Part shown: positions 16,247 to 24,525 of the stretch, in pieces
How positions within the stretch are numbered: the stretch's first letter is position 1
Layout: each line of letters starts with the position of its first letter
Source of the DNA: Methylococcales bacterium
GTDB taxonomy: Bacteria > Pseudomonadota > Gammaproteobacteria > Methylococcales > Methylomonadaceae
Direction: 5' to 3'
Length of the DNA stretch: 37,852 nucleotides
Assembly (NCBI GenBank): GCA_026398935.1
Contig: JAPLRW010000284.1
Location: forward strand, 1-37,852
Made by a program: the position numbers and the translations under genes
The notes under the pieces: generated by a model
The model's input: the letters and a program-made list of their open reading frames with translations, nothing else
What the model was told of the DNA's origin: nothing
The model's database searches: none

Positions 16247-18928
16247 ATGGGTCCTCATTATCTTAGTCGTTTTTTTACTCCTCAATCCGTTGCCATTGTC
16301 GGTGCATCGGAACGTGAAGACAGTGTTGGTTATCGTTTATTGCTGAATATGCAGGAAGCAGGATTTAAGGGTAGGCTCTACCCTGTGAACCATAAGCGCG
16401 AACAAATATTAGGCTTGAAAGTGTATCCAGATATCAATGCGGTGCCTGAAGATCTTGAACTGGTGGTGATTGCTACGCCAGCGCCTAGCGTTCCAAGTAT
16501 TGTGCGGCAATGCGGCGAAAAAGGCGTTACTGCGGTTATTATTATCAGCGCGGGCTTTGGTGAATTAGGGGCAGAAGGTAAGCGCTTACAACAGGAAGTA
16601 CTGGATATTGCCAATCGCTATAGCATACGGCTGATTGGCCCCAATTGTCTGGGTGTTATTCGCCCCAGTGGACAATTAAACGCAACGTTTGGTGATGGTA
16701 CGGTTAAAGACGGTAGTTTGGCGTTACTGTCACAATCTGGAGCGGTTTGTACGGCTATTTTAGATTGGGCTAAAGCGCAGGATATTGGCTTTTCAACCGT
16801 GGTGTCCATGGGCGGTGCGGCGGATATTGATTTCGGTGAAGTACTGGATTATTTAGCCACCGACAGTAAAACCACGGGCATTTTAATGTATGTCGAAGGT
16901 ATTCGTGATGCCCGGCGCTTTTTAACTGGACTTAAAGCCGCGGCGCGTTTGAAGCCAGTTATATTAATCAAATCAGGTCGCCATGAAGCAGGTTGTAAAG
17001 CGGCCATGTCGCATACTGGCGCGATGGTGGGCGGTGATAATGTCTTTGATGCCGCGATTGCCAGAGCTGGGGTGGTCAGGGTATATAGCATCAACGAATT
17101 ATTTTCGGCGGCGCGTATTCTGGCGAATAATTACGTGGTTAAAAAAGACCGCCTTGCGATCATTACCAATGCCGGTGGGCCTGGCGTGATGAGTACCGAC
17201 CGCGCCGAAGATGTCGGTGTACAAATGGCCGAGTTAAGCGAAAACAGTATTGCCGCACTGAATGAAACCTTACCTTTACATTGGTCGCATGCGAATCCCG
17301 TTGATATTCTGGGTGATGCTACTCCCGAACGCTATCAACAAGCATTAGACGTTTGCCTGAAAGATGAGAATATCGATGGCATCTTAGTGATATTAACGCC
17401 ACAGGCAATGACCGATCCTACACACGTCGCGCAATGTATTATTGCCGGAGCAGCGACTAGCCAAAAGCCGGTATTAGCTTCATGGACAGGTGGTGCGCGG
17501 GTACAGGAAGGCCGTAATCTATTTGCTAATAGCAAGGTTGCACACTTTACCACGCCAGAAGTCGCGGTTGATGCCTTTTCCTTTTTGGCGAAATACACGC
17601 AAAATCAAATCCTCGTTAAACAGATTCCCTCTCCGAAAGCGGAGCTGGATCAACCCGATGTACAGGGTGCTCGCTTAATTATTGAACGCGTACTGGCTGA
17701 AGGGCGGCAAGTGTTAACGGCGCAGGAAGCGAAAGCGATTCTGGCGGCGTTTCATATTCCCGTTACGCAAACCATTAAAGTGGCCAGTGCCAAAGACGCC
17801 ATGATCGCCGCTGAAACATTGCGTTTTCCGGTGGTTTTAAAAGTCAACATGGCGGAATTTAGCCATAAATCCGACATTGGTGGTGTTAGGCTAAACATTG
17901 GCAGTGTGCAAGACATCTCGCGTCATTTTGTGGAAATGGAAAACGCGATTAAACAAAAATACCCTGAGATTACCGAAGTGGGTATGACGGTTGAACCGAT
18001 GTTTAAATCCAACAGTGGTCGTGAACTGATGGTGGGTGTGGTGCGTGATCCGGTATTTGGGCCGGCGATCAGTGTTGGCTTGGGTGGCACGTTGGTGGAA
18101 ATACTGCAGGATAATGCTGTCGCTCTGCCGCCGCTGAATACCTATATGGTTGAACAAATGCTAAGCCGAACCAAAGCGGCTAAATACCTGAAAGCGTTTC
18201 GCCACTTACCGCCTGCCAATATGGACGCGTTGATTGACGTATTGCTCAATGTATCCAGCATGGTGAGTGAATTACCCGAAATACTTGAGCTGGATATTAA
18301 TCCCTTGATTGTCGATGAGCATGGCGTGATGGCGGTGGATGCCCGCATTAAAGCGCAAACGTCTCATCAGCTGAGTCCTTATTCGCACATGGCGATTCAT
18401 CCGTATCCACATGAACTCACGCAACACCATCAATTAACCAATGGTGCGAACATTACCATCCGGCCTATTCGTCCTGAAGATGCGGTGATGGAAAAAGATT
18501 TTGTACATCGCCTGTCGGAACGCACTAAATATTTTCGGTACATGCAAGTGTTACAAGAGTTAACGCCAGAAATGATTGTGCGTTTTACGCAAATTGATTA
18601 TGACCGTGAAATGGCGTTTGTTGCCGTAACCGATGATAACACCCTGCCAAATGAAATGGGTGTCGGGCGCTATGTCATGAATCCTGATGGGCATTCTGTC
18701 GAATTTGCCTTGGTGGTAGCGGATGATTGTCAGTGCTTGGGTATTGGCTCAAAACTCATGAAAACCTTAATGCAATCCGCGAAAACCAAAGGCATGACGT
18801 TTTTTGAAGGCGAGGTATTGGCGATTAATACGCCTATGTTATCGCTGGTTAAAAAGCTGGGTTTCAGTATTGAAGTCATTGCTGACGATCATGAAATTGT
18901 GCGGGTGGTTAAAGATTTAAGGCAGTAA
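16247..18928 (+). CDS. NDP-forming acyl-CoA synthetase/GNAT acetyltransferase fusion (PatZ/Pat-like)
   Basis: An 893-residue cytoplasmic fusion. The CoA-binding domain (about 8-130, with V-A-I-V-G-A-S near 15-21), a succinyl-CoA-ligase-like domain (about 150-460), an ATP-grasp domain (about 485-700) and a C-terminal GNAT domain (about 725-893) follow in order. In the GNAT domain, C-Q-C-L-G-I-G-S-K-L-M (828-838) is the acetyl-CoA-binding loop. PatZ/Pat proteins of enteric bacteria have this layout and acetylate protein lysines, for example in acetyl-CoA synthetase. His256 in M-S-H-T-G-A-M matches the phosphohistidine site of ADP-forming synthetases. From memory, Salmonella Pat lacks this His, so the synthetase half could still be active here. 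GGAG supports ATG 16247. It is monocistronic, with a terminator at 18961-18988. Confidence 0.9.
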   Translation: MGPHYLSRFFTPQSVAIVGASEREDSVGYRLLLNMQEAGFKGRLYPVNHKREQILGLKVYPDINAVPEDLELVVIATPAPSVPSIVRQCGEKGVTAVIIISAGFGELGAEGKRLQQEVLDIANRYSIRLIGPNCLGVIRPSGQLNATFGDGTVKDGSLALLSQSGAVCTAILDWAKAQDIGFSTVVSMGGAADIDFGEVLDYLATDSKTTGILMYVEGIRDARRFLTGLKAAARLKPVILIKSGRHEAGCKAAMSHTGAMVGGDNVFDAAIARAGVVRVYSINELFSAARILANNYVVKKDRLAIITNAGGPGVMSTDRAEDVGVQMAELSENSIAALNETLPLHWSHANPVDILGDATPERYQQALDVCLKDENIDGILVILTPQAMTDPTHVAQCIIAGAATSQKPVLASWTGGARVQEGRNLFANSKVAHFTTPEVAVDAFSFLAKYTQNQILVKQIPSPKAELDQPDVQGARLIIERVLAEGRQVLTAQEAKAILAAFHIPVTQTIKVASAKDAMIAAETLRFPVVLKVNMAEFSHKSDIGGVRLNIGSVQDISRHFVEMENAIKQKYPEITEVGMTVEPMFKSNSGRELMVGVVRDPVFGPAISVGLGGTLVEILQDNAVALPPLNTYMVEQMLSRTKAAKYLKAFRHLPPANMDALIDVLLNVSSMVSELPEILELDINPLIVDEHGVMAVDARIKAQTSHQLSPYSHMAIHPYPHELTQHHQLTNGANITIRPIRPEDAVMEKDFVHRLSERTKYFRYMQVLQELTPEMIVRFTQIDYDREMAFVAVTDDNTLPNEMGVGRYVMNPDGHSVEFALVVADDCQCLGIGSKLMKTLMQSAKTKGMTFFEGEVLAINTPMLSLVKKLGFSIEVIADDHEIVRVVKDLRQ

Positions 18929-18960
18929 GCGTCAGCATTTTTTGAGGATAGGCGCGATTA

Positions 18961-18988
18961 AAAAGCGGCGACTTAGGTCGCCGCTTTT
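18961..18988 (+). terminator. Rho-independent terminator after the PatZ-like gene
   Basis: A perfect 12-bp stem, AAAAGCGGCGAC (18961-18972) with GTCGCCGCTTTT (18977-18988), around a TTAG loop. The A and T flanks could let it work in both directions. Confidence 0.85.
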
Positions 18989-19053
18989 GCGTGTTGGGGT
19001 CTTGTGACTGTTTTTGTGTTGAGCGTTGCCAACAATGTTGGTATCTGCTTGCG

Positions 19054-19103
19054 TTACAGTTATTGGTAACAGGTTACAACTGTAATGAAATGGATAGTAT
19101 TAT
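19054..19103 (+). promoter_or_regulatory. Inverted-repeat operator and possible promoter before the porin gene
   Basis: TTACAGTT (19054-19061) and AACTGTAA (19078-19085) form a perfect 8-bp inverted repeat with 16 bp between. The interior carries a second small one, GTAAC-AG-GTTAC. TTACAA (19074-19079), 18 bp, TATTAT (19098-19103) is a weak promoter that overlaps the right arm, as a repressor site would. Which regulator might bind is unknown. Confidence 0.45.
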
Positions 19104-19131
19104 CCGCCAAAGGGTATGTTATTAATCAATC

Positions 19132-20595
19132 ATGGACTGTATTTGCGTGCGTTTTAAACTATTTTTATTTATTGCTTCTATGCTAATTAGCACTGTACTT
19201 CAAGCCGACACGCTGGATACTCAGTCACCCAAAAGGAACAATTTTTCCATGATGGGCGCACTATCGGATTGGGATTTACATGATCTGCAAGATGAAAGCT
19301 GGAACGCCTATGCGCAAGCAACGTATATTTCAAGCTGGAAAAATGCTTTCCCTGCCCGTTACAGTAATTTGAACGGCACACCCAATTCGTTATCAGCCGA
19401 TGCAGAAAACGGCTTTACAGCAACATTTAGCGCCTATATGGGCTTGAAAGGTTGGCAAGGGGCAGAGTTTTACATCGTTCCTGAAATGATTTCAGAAGAA
19501 CCGCTTTCTGGGCTAAAAGGTTTGGGCGGCAGCATTCAAAATTTTGAATTACAAAAAAATGGCACAGCCAGTGCGACGTGGTATCGAGCTAGAGCCTTTT
19601 ATCGTCAAAGCGTGTCGTTAGGTGGCGTAGAACAGACGGTTGATTCCGGCCCCTTGCAATTAGCGGGAAGCGTTAACAGTCGCCGTGCAGTATTCACCGC
19701 TGGAAATCTAAGTGTCGTTGATATTTTTGATCAAAATAGCTATGCCGGTAACCTGCGGCAGCAATTTTTTAACATGGCTTTTATGACGCATGCTGCTTAT
19801 GATTTTGCAGCAGACGCTAGAGGCTATTCTTGGGGTTTGGTCGGTGAATTTTACTTTGATGATTGGGCATTTCGAGTTGGACGGTTTTTAACGCCAAAAA
19901 ATCCGAATGATTTACCGCTGGATTTTAGGTTTTTCACTTTTTATGGCGATCAGGCGGAATTAGTGCATAAGCACCGCCTAAATGGACAAGCAGGTGCGGC
20001 AAGGTTGTTGGTGTACCGTAATCGTGAAAATGCTGGGCGTTGGAGTGATGCGATTGCCGCCTATCAGTCCAATCCTGCACAGAATGCGACCACTTGTACC
20101 GGTTTTAGTTATGATTCCAATAACGCTTCTGCGCCTGATCTTTGTTGGGCGCGGCAACCCACCATTAAAATGGGCATAGGGCTTAACCTGGAACAGGCGC
20201 TAACGGACGACATTGGCGTATTTTTTAGGGGCATGGTTTCTGATGGTCAGTCGGAAGTGTATTCCTATACCTCTTCGGATCGATCATTATCGTTTGGATT
20301 GTCCATGACAGGATTACGTTGGGGAAGAGCGCAAGATGGTTTTGGCATTGGCTATGCGCAAAGCTGGATTTCAAATCAACACGCGCAGTACCTTAATATG
20401 GGAGGGATTGATGGCTTTATCGGCGATGGAAAAATAACGGTGAAACCTGAACGTGTTGTTGACCTGTATTACAAATTACATCTTATGTCATCGACTTGGA
20501 TATCGGTTGACTACCAACACATTGCTAATCCTGCTTATAACGCTGACCGTGGTCCGGTGGATATTTTCGGTTGCAGAGCGCATTTTGAGTTTTAA
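19132..20595 (+). CDS. OprB-family carbohydrate-selective outer-membrane porin
   Basis: A 487-residue predicted outer-membrane beta-barrel. The N-terminus has a signal peptide (cut near V-L-Q-A-D, residue ~25), and the chain ends in the aromatic C-terminal Phe typical of barrel proteins (R-A-H-F-E-F). Alternating polar/aromatic strands run throughout. Stretches such as S-W-N-A-Y-A-Q-A-T-Y-I, the central W-G-L-V-G-E-F-Y-F-D-D-W-A-F-R-V-G-R-F and E-R-V-V-D-L-Y-Y-K fit the OprB carbohydrate porin family. OprB porins admit sugars in Pseudomonas; many non-sugar users also carry homologues, so the substrate is not known. ATG 19132 is accepted although its ribosome binding site is poor (AAAGGG is ~17 bp away). 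The gene stands alone between a terminator and a hairpin. Confidence 0.82.
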   Translation: MDCICVRFKLFLFIASMLISTVLQADTLDTQSPKRNNFSMMGALSDWDLHDLQDESWNAYAQATYISSWKNAFPARYSNLNGTPNSLSADAENGFTATFSAYMGLKGWQGAEFYIVPEMISEEPLSGLKGLGGSIQNFELQKNGTASATWYRARAFYRQSVSLGGVEQTVDSGPLQLAGSVNSRRAVFTAGNLSVVDIFDQNSYAGNLRQQFFNMAFMTHAAYDFAADARGYSWGLVGEFYFDDWAFRVGRFLTPKNPNDLPLDFRFFTFYGDQAELVHKHRLNGQAGAARLLVYRNRENAGRWSDAIAAYQSNPAQNATTCTGFSYDSNNASAPDLCWARQPTIKMGIGLNLEQALTDDIGVFFRGMVSDGQSEVYSYTSSDRSLSFGLSMTGLRWGRAQDGFGIGYAQSWISNQHAQYLNMGGIDGFIGDGKITVKPERVVDLYYKLHLMSSTWISVDYQHIANPAYNADRGPVDIFGCRAHFEF

Positions 20596-20906
20596 GCAGG
20601 CATTATTGTCGATTTTCTATGCGGTAAGTAGGGTTATAAAGCACCGAAAAAACGGTTGACTACAACCGCTGACTTTTTAGCGAGAGGAGTTTGTGTGTTT
20701 TAGCGTGTAAATTCAGTCTATTAGCGTATACATTTAAAAATATATCTTGGCATGGAAATCGCTTGTGTAACGTTAAATACATAATTCTCCGCAACTATTT
20801 TAACGGTGTGCGGCTATAATAGCCAATCGCTATTTAATGATGTATTGAACCATAACCTTATTTTAGCCGCGACCAAAATAACCTAAAATCACTAGGAATT
20901 TCTAAC
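20596..20906. other. Intergenic region: hairpin and possible terB promoter
   Basis: CGGTTG (20653-20658) pairs with CAACCG (20663-20668), followed shortly by five T, which may end the porin transcript. TATAAT at 20815-20820 may be the -10 box of the TerB-domain gene, without a good -35. Nothing else was recognised. Confidence 0.4.
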
Positions 20907-21371
20907 ATGCTTAATCAAATTAAGTGCTTTTTAGAGCAACATTTAACTTTTTTAGAACCGGAAAAGAGTGAAGAGCAATTGGAACTCGCCAGTGTTGCGC
21001 TGCTCTTGGAAATGGTCATTATTGATGGCAATGATGATCCAGCAGAACGTGAATTAGTGTTATCACTGGTTAAAAAGAACTTTTCCTTATCTGATGACAA
21101 CGCCAGCGCCTTAATAGTCTCTGCGGAACAGCAAAGAAAGCAGGCAACGGATTATTTTGAATTTACCTCATTGATTAACAAGCAATGCGGCCTAGAACAA
21201 AAAGTCCAGTTAATTGAATCGCTCTGGCGTCTTGCGTTTAGTGATGGCGTATTAGACCCACAAGAAGAATACTTGGTACGCAAAATAGCTAACTTATTGT
21301 ACGTGCCGCATGCGGATTTTATCCTGACCAAGAACCGTGTTAATGGCTTGTCATCTGCGCCTATTATGTAA
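20907..21371 (+). CDS. TerB-domain protein (tellurite resistance TerB family)
   Basis: A 154-residue soluble, mostly helical protein. Two acidic segments mark the TerB fold: I-I-D-G-N-D-D-P-A-E-R-E-L (about 47-59) and the mirrored F-S-D-G-V-L-D-P-Q-E-E-Y-L-V-R-K-I (about 111-127). In TerB these bind divalent metal. Stand-alone TerB-domain proteins are common and mostly uncharacterised; the name does not prove tellurite resistance, and no terC/D/E/Z genes are present. AGGA about 12 bp upstream supports the ATG. The four following plus-strand genes may or may not be linked to it. Confidence 0.85.
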   Translation: MLNQIKCFLEQHLTFLEPEKSEEQLELASVALLLEMVIIDGNDDPAERELVLSLVKKNFSLSDDNASALIVSAEQQRKQATDYFEFTSLINKQCGLEQKVQLIESLWRLAFSDGVLDPQEEYLVRKIANLLYVPHADFILTKNRVNGLSSAPIM

Positions 21372-21402
21372 CTACTATAATTATCAGTGTAATTATTCAC
21401 TT

Positions 21403-21451
21403 CCCCCTTTTTCAAAGGGGGATTGATACCCAAAGGGTATAAAGGGGGATT
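21403..21451 (+). repeat. Alternative-hairpin repeat with CCCCCTTT arm
   Basis: CCCCCTTT (21403-21410) can pair with AAAGGGGG at 21414-21421 or with a second copy at 21441-21448. A third small hairpin (ATACCC-AAA-GGGTAT, 21426-21440) lies between the two copies. It resembles the short dispersed intergenic repeats seen in many genomes; only one copy is in this window. It may also act as a weak terminator for the TerB gene. Confidence 0.6.
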
Positions 21452-21485
21452 TTATCTATTAAATCTCGTTTACGGTAAGCCGCTA

Positions 21486-21803
21486 ATGATAAAAAAGCAT
21501 CCAACAAATAATACGAATGACCTTTCACATCATATTTTGCCCAACTCGGCGACGATGGTTGGCGTGTGTATTATGGTTATCAGTATTGTAAAAAGCTCGG
21601 ATCAAGGCGTAGCCAATTATTTAATTGATAAGGCGCTGGCGCTTGATAGCGTCTTGTTTATGGTCAGCTCTTTAATGTCATTTTTATCCATTCGCTTAGA
21701 TAAGTCTTCCGTTATGTTAGAGCGCTTGGCGGAAATCATCTTTTTATTAGGCTTGGTGTCCATGACGTTTATTACGGTTATTTTCTCTTTTGAAATTGTG
21801 TAA
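21486..21803 (+). CDS. Small hypothetical membrane protein
   Basis: A 105-residue protein of unknown family. Hydrophobic segments run from T-M-V-G-V-C-I-M-V-I-S-I-V, through S-V-L-F-M-V-S-S-L-M-S-F-L-S-I, to I-I-F-L-L-G-L-V-S-M-T-F-I-T-V-I-F-S-F, suggesting three membrane spans. I chose ATG 21486 over the in-frame TTG at 21423, which lies inside the repeat and adds an unlikely N-terminus. The ribosome binding site is weak. It lies between the TerB gene and a predicted barrel protein on the same strand. Confidence 0.6.
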   Translation: MIKKHPTNNTNDLSHHILPNSATMVGVCIMVISIVKSSDQGVANYLIDKALALDSVLFMVSSLMSFLSIRLDKSSVMLERLAEIIFLLGLVSMTFITVIFSFEIV

Positions 21804-21830
21804 CTTAAATTTTTAAATGTCCAACGTAAT

Positions 21831-22553
21831 ATGTATTATCAAATTACAATAAAAGCAGCGGTGCTGTTTTTATATCAAATGCTATTTTTTACGCTTTTTA
21901 TGGGCAACAGTCATTATTGTGTTGCCCAACAAAACTTATTTAATGTTCCTTCTGCTGAAATTACTCAACAAAAACAGGTTTTTATACAACAACAATTTAA
22001 CGTCTTATCCACGACAACCTCAAATACCACGATAGACTATGGGTTAGGAGATAATTGGGAAATAGGCATAAATTTGTTTAATGTTGATCTGTACAGCTTA
22101 CATGATGAATGGGCCAACCCTTTATTTTTACTAAATTTTCAGAAAGCATTTGAGTTAACGCCGCAATGGAGAATTGGCATTGGTAGTCAATCAGGGCCAA
22201 CACTGCCGATTGTCAACAGCAAAGCGCAATTAGCCAGCTTTAATTATGTGAACAATGCCTTTGATCTGGGGGGGTGGGGGAAATATTATTTGGGTGTTTA
22301 TTACGCCAATCAAGGCTATGCAGGAGAGGGGAGCAATGTGAGTTTAATGGCGGGTATTGAAGTACCAACACCGATTGACACGGTGTTTGTCATGGCTGAC
22401 TATATTGGTGGTAAAAATGCGCTGAATACGGCGGTTATTGGCGTAGTGTGGAAAGCTACCGTGCAGTGGCAACTGTCTTTAGGTGCGCTAATAGCAACGC
22501 CTGAAAGTGACAGCAGCGAAAATGGCGTAGTCGTTGAGATTACCCGTATATAA
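21831..22553 (+). CDS. Predicted outer-membrane beta-barrel protein, unknown
   Basis: A 240-residue exported protein of no family I recognise. The N-terminus carries a long hydrophobic signal sequence ending near Y-C-V-A-Q-Q (residue ~33). The mature part shows alternating strands rich in Gly, Tyr and Trp (D-Y-G-L-G-D-N-W-E-I-G-I-N-L-F; Q-W-R-I-G-I-G-S-Q-S-G; G-W-G-K-Y-Y-L-G-V-Y-Y), the usual look of a small barrel or an outer-membrane transporter-like protein. It ends in Ile rather than Phe. It lies 27 bp after the small membrane protein, so the two may be co-transcribed, and is followed by a terminator at 22564-22588. Confidence 0.7.
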   Translation: MYYQITIKAAVLFLYQMLFFTLFMGNSHYCVAQQNLFNVPSAEITQQKQVFIQQQFNVLSTTTSNTTIDYGLGDNWEIGINLFNVDLYSLHDEWANPLFLLNFQKAFELTPQWRIGIGSQSGPTLPIVNSKAQLASFNYVNNAFDLGGWGKYYLGVYYANQGYAGEGSNVSLMAGIEVPTPIDTVFVMADYIGGKNALNTAVIGVVWKATVQWQLSLGALIATPESDSSENGVVVEITRI

Positions 22554-22563
22554 CGCGATGGAT

Positions 22564-22588
22564 AGTTAAGCGCCTCGTTAACTTTTTT
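22564..22588 (+). terminator. Rho-independent terminator candidate
   Basis: AGTTAA (22564-22569) pairs with TTAACT (22578-22583) around an 8-nt loop, with T continuing to 22588. The stem is short, but its place just after a stop codon fits. Confidence 0.55.
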
Positions 22589-22659
22589 GTGGACATTCAG
22601 TCCGTTATTTAAACTCACTTAAGCAAGTGGTTGTTCAGTACCACTAAAGGATAAAACAC

Positions 22660-23115
22660 ATGAAACCAATAGGTCTACTTGTCTGCTTCGTTACGCTTTT
22701 TCTTCAAGGCTGTACTGTGGAACAAACTGCCAGAAAAGCCGATGATCATCGTGCCTGCGTTGCCCATTATTCGGTCGAAGGAGGGTTTTGGAGTGGTAGA
22801 CAACTTAAAACCTTTGAAGACTTTCCCAACGCAGAAAAAATCAGTACCTTTGATAATTTATTAGACACTATTGCCTCTAGTGGCTACCAGATTATCAGTA
22901 GTAACGAAGAGAGTGGCGTAATCAGTGCCAATCAAACCGTCACTGGTGGTCAAGGAAAATCTGTGCCATTAAACGCGGTGGTTAAACATAACCGTTCTGG
23001 TGGGGTGCGCGTTGAGCTGGTTGTTTCTCTATTAGGTGGTTTTATTACGTCTACGGATTCTCTTGAAGATGAATTTTGCAAAATTCTTGCGACAGTAAGT
23101 CCGGGCAAGAATTAA
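22660..23115 (+). CDS. Hypothetical lipoprotein
   Basis: A 151-residue protein with a lipoprotein signal (L-F-L-Q-G-C, Cys18). The mature part has two further cysteines (C33 in R-A-C-V-A-H-Y and one near the end in E-F-C-K-I), which could form a disulphide. The middle has a G-Y-Q-I-I-S-S-N-E-E-S-G-V-I-S-A-N-Q pattern like beta-strand pairs in small envelope lipoproteins. No function can be assigned. AAAGG (22646-22650) gives a clear ribosome binding site for ATG 22660. It follows a terminator and probably has its own promoter. Confidence 0.72.
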   Translation: MKPIGLLVCFVTLFLQGCTVEQTARKADDHRACVAHYSVEGGFWSGRQLKTFEDFPNAEKISTFDNLLDTIASSGYQIISSNEESGVISANQTVTGGQGKSVPLNAVVKHNRSGGVRVELVVSLLGGFITSTDSLEDEFCKILATVSPGKN

Positions 23116-23223
23116 CCTAAGTGTCCAAGAAATGGGCTGCTTTATGTATGCTACTCAAGGAGAATGGCTTAAGTCCTGATCATTGCTGTTAACGCTCAAA
23201 AACTTTAGGTCACGTAAAGATAG

Positions 23224-24525
23224 ATGTTAAAACTTAACACTGTGTTAAATGTAGTTCTCGCGTTATCGGTGCTAGCAACACCCGCACCGCACGCAGAAAT
23301 CGCTCCCCCAGATGATAAAAATATCGCCATGACTGAACAACAGGTCATTGCGATGTTTTATCAGCGTAATCTGGATTTAATCGCCGCTCACTTCAATATC
23401 GACGTCGCACAGGCACAAGAAGTCATTGCGGCAGCCATTCCAAATCCGGTGTTTAGCTTTAATATATCTTCGTTAAGCCCGGAAATATTTAAAAATTCAA
23501 ACAGTAACCAAACAGCATTGCCGGCCATATCGCCACAACTATCACAACTCATCGAAACAGCAGGGAAGCGCCGCTTACGCATTGAAAGCAGCGAATTGGC
23601 GACGGAAGCGGTGACGTTCGATTTACAAGACACTTTGCGCACCTTAACCAATGCCGTGCGCCATGATTATTACACGTTATTGCTGACGCAAAAGACCGAG
23701 CAAATGGTCAGTGATAACGTAAAACGCTATCAAGATATTCTAAAGGTGAATCGCATCCGCTTGAAAACCGGCGATATTGCTGAAACCGACTATACCCGCA
23801 TTGAAGTGGAAAGTCTGAAAGTGCAAGCGGATCTGGATCAAGCACACGCGGCTTTAAAGCAAGCGCGCGCTGCGTTATTGCTGTTGCTGGGGTGGCCGGA
23901 AAACAAGCTGGATATTGTCGCCGTCGAGGCGTGGCCAAAAGCGACACCGACGATAACCCACGCCAAACAAGAGCAATTGGTTAAACAAGCGCTGGAGCGT
24001 CGACCCGATTTGCAAGCCGCCCGCATCCGTATTGCACAAGCGCAAAAGATGTTGACGCTGGCTAATCGGTTGACCATCCCTGATGTTACCGTTAGCGCCT
24101 ATTACCAACGTGATCCCGGCAATTACTTCACTGACAGCGCGGGCGTTGGTATCAGCGTACCGTTACCGTTGTTTTATCGGCAAGAGGGGGAGATTTCTCA
24201 AGCGCGCGTTGGCGTTAGCTCGGCGGAGCTGGTTCTTACGCAAACTGAACAAACCATTCATAGCGATATTATGCAAGCCTTGGCAGCTTGGCAAGGTGCG
24301 GATGCTATTGCCCAGCGTTTTGAAACACTGGTAGTAACCCGTATTGAAACGTTACGTAAAGAACAGGAATTTGCGTATGAAAATGGTGCTATAGGCTTAC
24401 TGGATTTAATTGATGCCGAAAGGAGTTACAAAGCCATGATGCTGGATTATTACACCGCACTGGCCAATCGCAGTAATGCGTGGGCTGACTTGTTAATGGC
24501 ATATGGCGAAGAAGTTAAACGATGA
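23224..24525 (+). CDS. TolC-family outer-membrane channel of an HME-RND pump (CzcC/CusC-like)
   Basis: The outer-membrane component of a tripartite efflux pump. The 433-residue protein has a signal peptide (to about residue 24) and long helical coiled-coil segments in two related halves, as in all TolC-family proteins. Examples are M-F-Y-Q-R-N-L-D-L-I-A-A-H near the start, R-L-K-T-G-D-I-A-E-T-D in the first half, and the matching E-N-G-A-I-G-L-L-D-L-I-D-A-E-R-S near the end. The position before adaptor and pump genes makes it a CzcC-type subunit. Its stop overlaps the adaptor start (ATGA at 24522-24525), so the two are translationally coupled. The start ATG at 23224 has only a weak ribosome binding site. 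The metal exported cannot be read from the sequence. Confidence 0.9.
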   Translation: MLKLNTVLNVVLALSVLATPAPHAEIAPPDDKNIAMTEQQVIAMFYQRNLDLIAAHFNIDVAQAQEVIAAAIPNPVFSFNISSLSPEIFKNSNSNQTALPAISPQLSQLIETAGKRRLRIESSELATEAVTFDLQDTLRTLTNAVRHDYYTLLLTQKTEQMVSDNVKRYQDILKVNRIRLKTGDIAETDYTRIEVESLKVQADLDQAHAALKQARAALLLLLGWPENKLDIVAVEAWPKATPTITHAKQEQLVKQALERRPDLQAARIRIAQAQKMLTLANRLTIPDVTVSAYYQRDPGNYFTDSAGVGISVPLPLFYRQEGEISQARVGVSSAELVLTQTEQTIHSDIMQALAAWQGADAIAQRFETLVVTRIETLRKEQEFAYENGAIGLLDLIDAERSYKAMMLDYYTALANRSNAWADLLMAYGEEVKR

